In this document: piece by piece, positions 23,661 to 29,556 of the stretch
Numbering within the stretch: position 1 is the stretch's first letter
Layout: each line of letters begins with the position of its first letter
NCBI GenBank assembly: GCA_035624085.1
Contig: DASPSE010000241.1
Span: 1 to 29,556 of the forward strand
From: JAFAGX01 sp035624085
Lineage (GTDB): Bacteria; Acidobacteriota; Terriglobia; Terriglobales; Acidobacteriaceae
DNA length: 29,556 nucleotides
Reading direction: 5' to 3'
Notes under the pieces: generated by a model
Database searches by the model: none
Told to the model about the DNA's origin: nothing
Seen by the model: only the letters and a program-made list of their open reading frames with translations
Program-made: the position numbers and the translations under genes

Positions 23661-23700
23661 TACGAATTCTTTATGAATTATTAACCCTGCCTTTATGTGC
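23661..23700 (+). promoter_or_regulatory. Phased direct-repeat operator upstream of the porin/kdp genes
   Basis: TACGAAT (23661-23667) and TATGAAT (23672-23678) are 11 bp apart with a 4-bp spacer. A degenerate unit (23683-23689) and TATGTGC (23694-23700) follow in the same phase. Order, period and consensus match the array at 22684-22723, even to the weak third unit. TTGTGA at 23705-23710 just downstream could serve as a -35 element, but the -10 is unclear. Confidence 0.6.
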
Positions 23701-23916
23701 GGTGTTGTGAAATAGTAAGTTTATCCCTTAAGGAATGGCTGTGTGCGCGATGTCGGTGACCCGGCTTCGCACGAGCAGTGCTGTGTCGCACGTGTTGATC
23801 TGTACTTGCGCTTTCTTGCAGCGCTCTGGTGAAGGAAGCAAGAACTTGCGCTCAGCGCTGTGAAGGCCTGTTTCGCCAAGTTCAATCCGTCAAAGAAACG
23901 AGGAGAACTCATAGTG
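23701..23916 (+). other. Long leader region before the OmpL-like porin
   Basis: The whole gap between the winged-helix gene and the porin is 334 bp. The first part carries the operator array, and the rest should be mostly untranslated leader. A 42-codon frame at 23735-23863 has no properly spaced ribosome binding site and reads Cys/Ser/Arg-rich, so I do not call it. I see no known riboswitch or other recognisable RNA. Confidence 0.4.
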
Positions 23917-25599
23917 ATGCATCCTGAAATTCTCAAACGCAAACTTCCGAAAGCTGGCAAGTGTGTGGCCTTTGTGTTTCTGACCACCGCGTTACTAGCT
24001 CTGCCGATTCATGCCCAACAACTCACCAGCGACACTCCAGTTAGAGAATCCAATCAGCAAGCTGGCGCTGCCGATCAGCAAATTCCTCCCGCCATCGCCA
24101 AAGAGCTGGCTGCGATGAAGCAGCGCATCGAGCAACTCGAAGCAGAGCTGCAGCAGCACACGGCAAAGGAACAACCCACGACTGTAGTTCAGAGCGCCAA
24201 GGCGACCGCGCCCATAGCGGTTCCTACCGCTGTTCCAGTGATGGCGGCTGTCGAGCCCGGAAGCTCAACGCCTCCAGCGGCAGCACCGGGGAAGGCCGAG
24301 CCCTTTGCCTTTGCCGACTTTACCTGGCTGAACGGCAACAGCCGGGTGAAGGACGTGCCCTTCGATACGAAATTTTTTACACCGGAGGTGCAAGCCGACG
24401 TCGACTACATCGTCGACTTTAACCATCCGGCCGATGACTCCATCGGCGGATCAAGCGAGGTATTTCGTGCGTACGAAGTTCAGCTCACCCAACTCGGGGT
24501 CGGCGGCGACTTCCACTACGACAACGTGCGCGGCCGCTTGATGACCCAGTTCGGAATGTATTCGGAAACGACTCCGCGCAACGATGCCAGCCCGGGGCGT
24601 GGCCAATGGGATCTCGACACGGCCTACCGCTATATTTCCGAAGCCTACGGCGGATATCACTTCAATGCCTTGCATGGCATCAACGTGGATGCCGGAATTT
24701 TCATGTCGTACATCGGCCTCTTCAGCTACTACAACGCTGATAATTGGGCCTATCAGCCGTCGTATGTTTCTTCGAACACCCCATGGTTTTTCAATGGCGT
24801 GCGCGTCCAGGTTTTCCCCAGCGAGCATTTGAAGATTGAGCCCTGGTTCATTAACGGATGGCAGTCATACGGACGGTTCAATCACCGGCCGGGCATCGGC
24901 GCGCAGATTCTGTATCGGCCGAACGGCAAGTTCGAGATTCTGGGTAACCAATATGCACTGGGCGCGGACACCCTCGGAGTCGCCGGCCGCATCCGCTATC
25001 ACACCGATGACAGCATTGAATACAAATACTATGACAACCCCGAAACCCTTATCAGCAAGGCGGCTTTTTCGCTTACCGGCGACATGGGATGCGAACATGG
25101 CGGTGATCCCGTGGCAGGCACGGCGGTCAGTTGCGATACCAATGGAACGAAAGTAGTCAACGGTGTTAAGTACATCACGCCCAAGCAGGACTTCCTCGGA
25201 TTCATGCTTTACAACCGGCTTTGGTTCCACAGAGACCGCTTTGGCTTTACTCTCGGCGGCGGAAAAATCAACAATCCCGGCCGTTACCTGGTGCTGTTAC
25301 CGCCCATCGACGGCGCCACCGCGGTTACTGGAACGCCGTACTTTACCGAAAATCCCGGCAATCCCTTCAAGGCGTGGGATGCGTCTGCAACCTTTGATTA
25401 CATGCCCAGCCAGTACATTACTTTTCGCTGGGAGTACGACCATCGCGCCGCCAACGTGCCGTATTTCACGGGACGGGGTGGAATCACGCCACCGGGCGGA
25501 AACAATGGCAATCCCGGCGCACTGGTGCCGGGCTGGGCCGGTCCTGATCTTGTGAAAGACGAGAACCGGCTGGATTTGGCGATACTGGTTAAGTTTTGA
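23917..25599 (+). CDS. OmpL-like beta-barrel porin (BBP2 type)
   Basis: A 560-residue outer-membrane protein. The signal peptide ends 'LALPIHAQ' (about residue 33). A helical/coiled-coil part follows ('AIAKELAAMKQRIEQLEAEL', near 60-90), then a Pro/Ala-rich linker. The barrel begins near 'FAFADFTWLNGNSRVKDVPF', the opening of the putative OmpL-like porin-2 family, with family blocks 'FRAYEVQLTQLGVGGDFHYD', 'GGYHFNALHGINVDAGIFMS' and 'LKIEPWFINGWQSYG'. It ends '...RLDLAILVKF' with the C-terminal aromatic of barrel proteins. The start is ATG 23917 or GTG 23914, both after AGGAGA at 23901-23906. It precedes the kdp structural genes by 151 bp and has the KdpE-like operator upstream, so a cation or K+ entry role is a reasonable inference, not a shown fact. 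Confidence 0.85.
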   Translation: MHPEILKRKLPKAGKCVAFVFLTTALLALPIHAQQLTSDTPVRESNQQAGAADQQIPPAIAKELAAMKQRIEQLEAELQQHTAKEQPTTVVQSAKATAPIAVPTAVPVMAAVEPGSSTPPAAAPGKAEPFAFADFTWLNGNSRVKDVPFDTKFFTPEVQADVDYIVDFNHPADDSIGGSSEVFRAYEVQLTQLGVGGDFHYDNVRGRLMTQFGMYSETTPRNDASPGRGQWDLDTAYRYISEAYGGYHFNALHGINVDAGIFMSYIGLFSYYNADNWAYQPSYVSSNTPWFFNGVRVQVFPSEHLKIEPWFINGWQSYGRFNHRPGIGAQILYRPNGKFEILGNQYALGADTLGVAGRIRYHTDDSIEYKYYDNPETLISKAAFSLTGDMGCEHGGDPVAGTAVSCDTNGTKVVNGVKYITPKQDFLGFMLYNRLWFHRDRFGFTLGGGKINNPGRYLVLLPPIDGATAVTGTPYFTENPGNPFKAWDASATFDYMPSQYITFRWEYDHRAANVPYFTGRGGITPPGGNNGNPGALVPGWAGPDLVKDENRLDLAILVKF

Positions 25600-25616
25600 G
25601 GGCTTATCTCGACATT

Positions 25617-25675
25617 GTCATCCTGAGCGGAGTAAGAGCTTCGCTTCGCGAAGTTCTTACGAAGTCGAAGGACCT
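25617..25675 (+). repeat. Palindromic extragenic repeat (GTCATCCTGAGC type)
   Basis: The element begins GTCATCCTGAGCGG and ends GTCGAAGGACCT. Its core is a 13-bp stem (25632-25644 with 25648-25660, one G-T wobble) around a 3-nt loop. I recall the GTCATCCTGAGC...GTCGAAGGAC frame as a common interspersed palindrome in acidobacterial and some other genomes. It lies 17 bp after the porin stop, so it could limit read-through into, or protect the message before, the kdp structural genes. Confidence 0.75.
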
Positions 25676-25728
25676 ATGTATTGCGAATTGAGCGCATAGG
25701 CTCCGATGGGTGATAACGAGCTACGCGC

Positions 25729-25746
25729 GGAGCTATGAGGAGCTCC
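25729..25746 (+). promoter_or_regulatory. Hairpin presenting the ribosome binding site of the first kdp small gene
   Basis: GGAGCT (25729-25734) can pair with AGCTCC (25741-25746), leaving ATGAGG in the loop. The Shine-Dalgarno GAGGAG (25737-25742) is therefore half in the loop and half in the stem. The start codon at 25751 follows 4 bp later. This could tune initiation, but a 6-bp stem is short enough to be coincidence. Confidence 0.3.
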
Positions 25747-25750
25747 AATT

Positions 25751-25837
25751 ATGCAGGATGTTATCTGGATTGCGGTCACTATCGCTTTCTTCTTGATTTC
25801 GATCGCCTACGTGCGCTTTTGCGATCGGATGAAGTGA
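25751..25837 (+). CDS. Small membrane peptide at the head of the kdp operon, 28 aa
   Basis: The ATG at 25751 stands 8 bp after GAGGAG (25737-25742). The 28-residue product is one membrane helix: 'MQDVIWIAVTIAFFLISIAY', then 'VRFCDRMK' with a basic/acidic end. It ends 10 bp before kdpF and has the same size and shape as KdpF but not its 'LRPEKF' ending. I have a memory of similar '...AFF..S..YVR..DR.' peptides beside kdpF in other phyla, which cannot be checked here. A strong ribosome binding site, tight packing and clear membrane-peptide composition make it a likely real gene, perhaps another stabilising subunit of the KdpFABC complex. Confidence 0.75.
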   Translation: MQDVIWIAVTIAFFLISIAYVRFCDRMK

Positions 25838-25847
25838 GGTCAACACT

Positions 25848-25937
25848 ATGAACCTAGAATCGATCATCATGCTCGCCGTCAGCGCTCTGCTGATGGTCTA
25901 TTTGCTCTACGCCTTGTTGCGGCCGGAGAAGTTCTGA
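25848..25937 (+). CDS. kdpF: KdpF, small subunit of the potassium ATPase
   Basis: A 29-residue single-helix peptide, identical in length to E. coli KdpF. It reads 'MLAVSALLMVYLLYALLRPE' in its main part and ends with the diagnostic 'RPEKF'. KdpF stabilises the KdpABC complex in the inner membrane. Its TGA overlaps the kdpA ATG (TGATG at 25935-25939), so translation is coupled. A GAGG at 25836-25839, overlapping the stop of the preceding small gene, serves as a ribosome binding site. Confidence 0.93.
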   Translation: MNLESIIMLAVSALLMVYLLYALLRPEKF

Positions 25938-27736
25938 TGACAGTCAACGGGTGGATCCAAATTCTGGTGTTTCTGGGATTGATCCTTGCGGTCACCAAGC
26001 CCATTGGTGTGTTCATGGCGCACGTGTTCAACCGCGAAAAGACTTTCCTGGATCCGGTGCTGTGCCCGCTGGAGCGCTTGCTCTACCGCGTGACCGGCGT
26101 GGACGAGAACCACGAAATGCACTGGACCGAGTACGCCGTAGCCATGCTGTTGTTCAGCTTGGTCTCGATGGCGCTGCTGTACCTGATCCAGCGCGTGCAA
26201 GGTTTTTTGCCCTTCAATCCGCAGAAGTTCGGCGCGGTCAACCCTCCCGCGCTGGCCTTTAACACGGCTGCCTCGTTCACCACCAACACCAACTGGCAGA
26301 ACTACGTCGGCGAAGCCACCATGAGCTATCTGACTCAGATGGCTGGTCTCGCTTATCACAACTTCGTTTCGGCTGCGACCGGCATCGCTCTGGCAGTGGC
26401 CTTCATTCGCGGCATCGCGCGGCGGGAAAAAGACACCATCGGCAACTTCTGGGTCGATATGACGCGCGCCACACTTTGGGTGTTGCTGCCATGGTGCATT
26501 ATCGGTGCGCTGATGTTGGTCTCACAGGGCGTAGTTCAAAACCTGAAGCCGTACGACACAGCCAAACTCGTCGAGCCGATGCAAGTTCAGAAAACCGGCG
26601 CAGATGGCAAGCCGACGGTGGACGCAAACGGCAAACCCGTGATGGACACCGTGAGCACTCAGACCATCGCGCAAGGCCCCGTCGCATCGCAGGAGATTAT
26701 TAAGGAGTGGGGCACCAACGGCGGCGGTTTCTTCAACGCCAACAGCGCCCATCCGTTTGAGAATCCCACTCCATTCAGCAACCTGGTTGAGATGTTTGCC
26801 ATCTTCGCAGTTTCCGCCGGCCTGACCTACACGCTCGGCCGCATGACCGGCTCACAGCGCCACGGCTGGGCGGTCTGGGCGGCCATGGCATTTCTCTTCC
26901 TGGTCGGCGTCACCGCTGCCTACTGGGCGGAAGCTCGCGGCAATCCACTGCTAGCCGGAGCCAACCAGCACCTGACCGCTGCGCAGCCCGGCGGCAACAT
27001 GGAGGGCAAGGAGGTCCGCTTTGGCATTGCCAATTCTGCGCTTTTCGCCACTGTGACTACCGACGCCAGTTGTGGCGCGATTAACGGTTGGCACGATTCC
27101 TTCACTCCCCTCGGTGGAATGATTCCGCTCGCCAACATTATGCTCAGCGAAGTGGTGTTTGGCGGCGTCGGCGCAGGATTGTACGGCGTTCTGATTTATG
27201 TTGTGCTGTCGGTTTTCATTGCCGGGTTAATGGTTGGGCGCACGCCCGAGTATCTGGGCAAGAAAATCGAAGCCTACGATGTGAAGATGGCGATGCTGGT
27301 GGTGCTGGTGTTTCCTCTCGTCATCCTGGTGCTCACCGCAATTTCATCGGTCGCGGGATTCGGCACGTCGAGCATCAGCAATCCCGGCCCTCACGGCTTG
27401 ACGCAGATTCTTTACGCCTTCACCTCGCAGGCCGGCAACAACGGCTCCGCTTTCGGCGGCCTCAACGGCAATACTCCCTGGTACAACGCCAGCGGCGCGA
27501 TGACAATGCTCATCGGCCGCTTCCTGATGATCATCCCCATGCTGGCGATTGCAGGAAATCTGGCACGCAAGAAATATGTCCCGGCTTCGCTCGGAACTTT
27601 CCCCGTCACCACGCCGCTGTTTAGCGTGCTGTTGGTCGGCGTCATTTTGATCGTCGGTGCACTGACATTCTTTCCGGCCCTGAGCCTCGGGCCAATTCTC
27701 GAGCACCTGCTCATGGTGGCAGGCAAGGCTTTTTGA
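25937..27736 (+). CDS. kdpA: Potassium-transporting ATPase subunit KdpA
   Basis: The K+-selective channel-like subunit of the KdpFABC pump, 599 residues in the inner membrane, slightly longer than the E. coli protein (557). The four selectivity-filter regions are all present: 'TNTNWQNYVGE' (116-126), 'GTNGGGFFNANSAHPF' (from 259), 'TDASCGAINGWHDSFTPLGG' (Cys379-Gly380), and 'AGNNGSAFGG' (499-508). The opening 'MTVNGWIQILVFLGLILAVT' and the motif 'YLGKKIEAYDVKMA' are also typical. The extra length comes partly from a loop around residues 205-255 with a degenerate short tandem ('GADGKPTVD', 'ANGKPVMD'). The start overlaps the kdpF stop, and kdpB starts 6 bp after the stop. Expression is presumably KdpE-dependent at low K+. 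Confidence 0.97.
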   Translation: MTVNGWIQILVFLGLILAVTKPIGVFMAHVFNREKTFLDPVLCPLERLLYRVTGVDENHEMHWTEYAVAMLLFSLVSMALLYLIQRVQGFLPFNPQKFGAVNPPALAFNTAASFTTNTNWQNYVGEATMSYLTQMAGLAYHNFVSAATGIALAVAFIRGIARREKDTIGNFWVDMTRATLWVLLPWCIIGALMLVSQGVVQNLKPYDTAKLVEPMQVQKTGADGKPTVDANGKPVMDTVSTQTIAQGPVASQEIIKEWGTNGGGFFNANSAHPFENPTPFSNLVEMFAIFAVSAGLTYTLGRMTGSQRHGWAVWAAMAFLFLVGVTAAYWAEARGNPLLAGANQHLTAAQPGGNMEGKEVRFGIANSALFATVTTDASCGAINGWHDSFTPLGGMIPLANIMLSEVVFGGVGAGLYGVLIYVVLSVFIAGLMVGRTPEYLGKKIEAYDVKMAMLVVLVFPLVILVLTAISSVAGFGTSSISNPGPHGLTQILYAFTSQAGNNGSAFGGLNGNTPWYNASGAMTMLIGRFLMIIPMLAIAGNLARKKYVPASLGTFPVTTPLFSVLLVGVILIVGALTFFPALSLGPILEHLLMVAGKAF

Positions 27737-27742
27737 GGAAAC

Positions 27743-29556
27743 ATGGCAACCAAGAAGACAAAATCGAAATCCATTTGGGACCTGAAGATCGTGCGCCGCG
27801 CGATCCTCGATTCCATTCTGAAGCTTGAGCCTCGCAACATGATGAAGAATCCCGTCATGTTCGTGGTGGAAGTGGGCAGCGTGATCACCACCGTGCTGCT
27901 CATTCTGCATCCACACGCAGCGTTCAAGTTCAATCTCCAGATCACGCTCTGGCTGTGGTTCACCGTGCTGTTCGCCAACTTCGCCGAAGCCATGGCGGAG
28001 GGTCGCGGCAAGGCACAAGCCGATGCCTTGCGCAGAGCGCGCTCAGAAACGGTCGCCAATCGTCTCCTGCCCAACGGACAGATCGAACATGTTCCGAGTT
28101 CCAAGCTCTGTTCCGGCGACGTTGTCACGGTGTCTGCCGGCGAGTTCATCCCCAGCGACGGCGAAATAACCGAAGGCGTGGCTTCGGTGGACGAATCCGC
28201 CATCACTGGCGAGTCTGCGCCGGTGATTCGCGAAGCCGGCGGCGACCGCTCGGCCGTGACCGGCGGTACACGCGTGCTTTCGGATTGCCTGAAAATCCAC
28301 ATCACTTCCAACCCCGGCGAAACTTTTCTTGATCGCATGATCGCCTTGGTGGAAGGCGCGGAGCGGCAGAAAACTCCCAACGAGATCGCGCTCAACATTC
28401 TGCTGGCCGGCCTCACCATTATTTTTCTGCTGGCCGTTGTGACTCTGCAGCCGTTCGCCATCTATTCCGGATCGCCGCAGACGGTTTTTGTGCTGGTGTC
28501 CTTGCTCGTCTGCCTGATTCCCACCACGATCGGCGGACTTCTCTCCGCCATCGGCATCGCGGGTATGGATCGACTCGTGCAACACAATGTTCTGGCAATG
28601 TCCGGCCGCGCGGTGGAAGCTGCCGGCGACGTGAACACTTTGCTCTTGGATAAGACCGGCACTATCACGCTGGGAAACCGCCAGGCCGCGGAATTCGTTC
28701 CGGCGCCGGGAATCACCGAGGCGCAGATGGCCGATGCAGCGCAGCTTTCCTCGCTTGCTGATGAGACCCCGGAGGGACGCTCGATTGTCGTGCTAGCCAA
28801 AGAACGCTACGGGTTGCGGGGCAGGGAACTGGCCAGCCGCGAGGCCCAGTTCATTCCCTTCACCGCGCAGACCCGCATGTCCGGCGTGAACCTGGATGGC
28901 CGCGAAATCCGCAAGGGCGCTGTCGATGCGATTGCCAAGTATTTGAACCAATACGGCACGGTTTTGCCCAAAGAGATTCAGTCGACGGTGGAGACGATCG
29001 CGCGTTCCGGCGGAACTCCTCTGGTCGTCGCCGAAAATCGTCGCGCCCTGGGCGTGATCTACCTGAAAGATATCGTGAAAGGCGGAATGCGCGACCGCTT
29101 CGACCGGCTGCGTGCCATGGGAATTAAGACGGTGATGATCACCGGCGACAATCCCCTGACCGCGGCGGCAATTGCGCGCGAAGCCGGCGTCGACGACTTT
29201 CTGGCCGAGGCGACGCCCAAAGAGAAGATGGACCTGATTCGCAAGGAGCAGAAAGAAGGCAAACTGGTCGCCATGACGGGGGATGGCACCAACGATGCTC
29301 CGGCACTGGCTCAGGCAGACGTCGGCGTCGCCATGAACACCGGCACGCAAGCGGCGAAAGAAGCGGGAAACATGGTGGATCTCGATTCCAATCCCACCAA
29401 GCTGATCGAGGTCGTCGAAATCGGCAAGCAATTGCTCATGACCCGCGGCGCGCTGACCACCTTCTCGATTGCCAACGACGTGGCCAAATATTTCGCGATC
29501 ATCCCGGCCATGTTTGCCGGTACATTTCCGGTGCTGAACGCGCTGAACATCATGCG
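27743..29556 (+). CDS. kdpB: Potassium-transporting ATPase subunit KdpB, 3' end outside window
   Basis: The P-type ATPase subunit that powers K+ uptake. The frame runs from ATG 27743 to the window edge without a stop (604 complete codons of an expected 680 or so). 'TGES' at 155-158 is the actuator loop; Ser158 corresponds to E. coli Ser162, the residue reported to be phosphorylated for inhibition. 'LLLDKTGTITLGN' carries the phosphorylated Asp303, followed by 'MITGDNPLTAAAIAREAGVD' and 'VAMTGDGTNDAPALAQADVG'. The spacing from Ser158 to Asp303 (145) equals that in E. coli. Membrane segments lie near 39-56, 66-80, 216-236 and 247-270, with another starting near 595. The ribosome binding site GAGGAA overlaps the kdpA stop. 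kdpC is expected just beyond the window. Confidence 0.97.
   Translation, partial: MATKKTKSKSIWDLKIVRRAILDSILKLEPRNMMKNPVMFVVEVGSVITTVLLILHPHAAFKFNLQITLWLWFTVLFANFAEAMAEGRGKAQADALRRARSETVANRLLPNGQIEHVPSSKLCSGDVVTVSAGEFIPSDGEITEGVASVDESAITGESAPVIREAGGDRSAVTGGTRVLSDCLKIHITSNPGETFLDRMIALVEGAERQKTPNEIALNILLAGLTIIFLLAVVTLQPFAIYSGSPQTVFVLVSLLVCLIPTTIGGLLSAIGIAGMDRLVQHNVLAMSGRAVEAAGDVNTLLLDKTGTITLGNRQAAEFVPAPGITEAQMADAAQLSSLADETPEGRSIVVLAKERYGLRGRELASREAQFIPFTAQTRMSGVNLDGREIRKGAVDAIAKYLNQYGTVLPKEIQSTVETIARSGGTPLVVAENRRALGVIYLKDIVKGGMRDRFDRLRAMGIKTVMITGDNPLTAAAIAREAGVDDFLAEATPKEKMDLIRKEQKEGKLVAMTGDGTNDAPALAQADVGVAMNTGTQAAKEAGNMVDLDSNPTKLIEVVEIGKQLLMTRGALTTFSIANDVAKYFAIIPAMFAGTFPVLNALNIM

Noticed and set aside
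23735..23863. 42-codon frame in the leader of the OmpL-like porin.
   Set aside because: The AAGGA abuts the ATG with no spacing, the product is Cys/Ser/Arg-rich without a membrane or domain pattern, and its end is just before the porin ribosome binding site region by chance.
26565..26650. Short tandem-like text in the KdpA loop (GADGKPTVD, ANGKPVMD) considered as a DNA repeat.
   Set aside because: The nucleotide copies are diverged, and a variable periplasmic loop explains it; noted under kdpA instead.
1..29556. Searched for CRISPR arrays, tRNA or rRNA genes, transposases, integrases, toxin-antitoxin pairs and defence genes.
   Set aside because: None seen. The window reads as ordinary chromosomal transport and signalling genes apart from the points listed.

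Overview
The window looks like a chromosomal stretch of a Gram-negative bacterium of the Acidobacteriota (Terriglobia type). The grounds are a fairly high GC content, outer-membrane beta-barrel proteins, exported multi-repeat carboxypeptidase-regulatory-like proteins, an exported methyltransferase, a tricorn-like protease, and short palindromic intergenic repeats of the 'GTCATCCTGAGC...' and 'GTCATTCCGAGG...' kinds. This is recognition from memory, not a database match. I see no phage, plasmid, transposase, CRISPR, tRNA or rRNA.

Left half (1-13.0 kb) is a phosphate and polyphosphate locus. After the end of a repeat-rich hypothetical protein come pstS and a coiled-coil porin, closed by a strong intrinsic terminator. 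Next is ppk with sixA. On the opposite strand are a Ppx/GppA phosphatase with an HD-type C-terminus and a CHAD-domain protein. Last is pstC-pstA-pstB-phoU, with overlapping or nearly abutting genes. Two 7-4-7 direct repeats with an 11-bp period, one before pstS (849-866) and one before pstC (9579-9597), look like PhoB-type boxes. No phoR or phoB lies in the window. Together the genes cover outer-membrane entry, periplasmic capture, ABC import, control by PhoU, and making, binding and degrading polyphosphate.

The middle (13.0-17.4 kb, minus strand) holds an exported SAM-dependent methyltransferase, a palindromic repeat, and a 1172-residue tricorn-like S41 protease whose expected active-site Ser-His pair reads Gln-His.

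The right half (17.5-29.6 kb) is a potassium (Kdp) locus with an unusual layout. KdpD is split in two. The membrane/GAF/histidine-kinase half is on the minus strand, and the KdpD-domain/UspA half is on the plus strand in tandem with kdpE. Their starts face each other across about 55 bp. After a minus-strand carboxypeptidase-regulatory-like protein comes a small operon: a possible 41-aa membrane peptide, an 85-aa unknown, and a receiver-less winged-helix protein clearly paralogous to the DNA-binding half of KdpE. Then come an OmpL-like porin, a palindromic repeat, a 28-aa membrane peptide, kdpF, kdpA and the first two thirds or more of kdpB, which is cut by the window edge. Two matching operator-like arrays (TA[C/T]GAA[C/T] half-sites, 11-bp phase) sit before the winged-helix operon and before the porin/kdp segment. 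They suggest shared control by KdpE, by its receiver-less paralog, or by both.

The best candidate for something new is this right-hand regulatory arrangement: split divergent KdpD, KdpE, an orphan KdpE-like DNA-binding domain, two twin operators, small membrane peptides and a dedicated porin. The adjacency of polyphosphate and potassium genes is also worth thought, since K+ is a counter-ion of polyphosphate.
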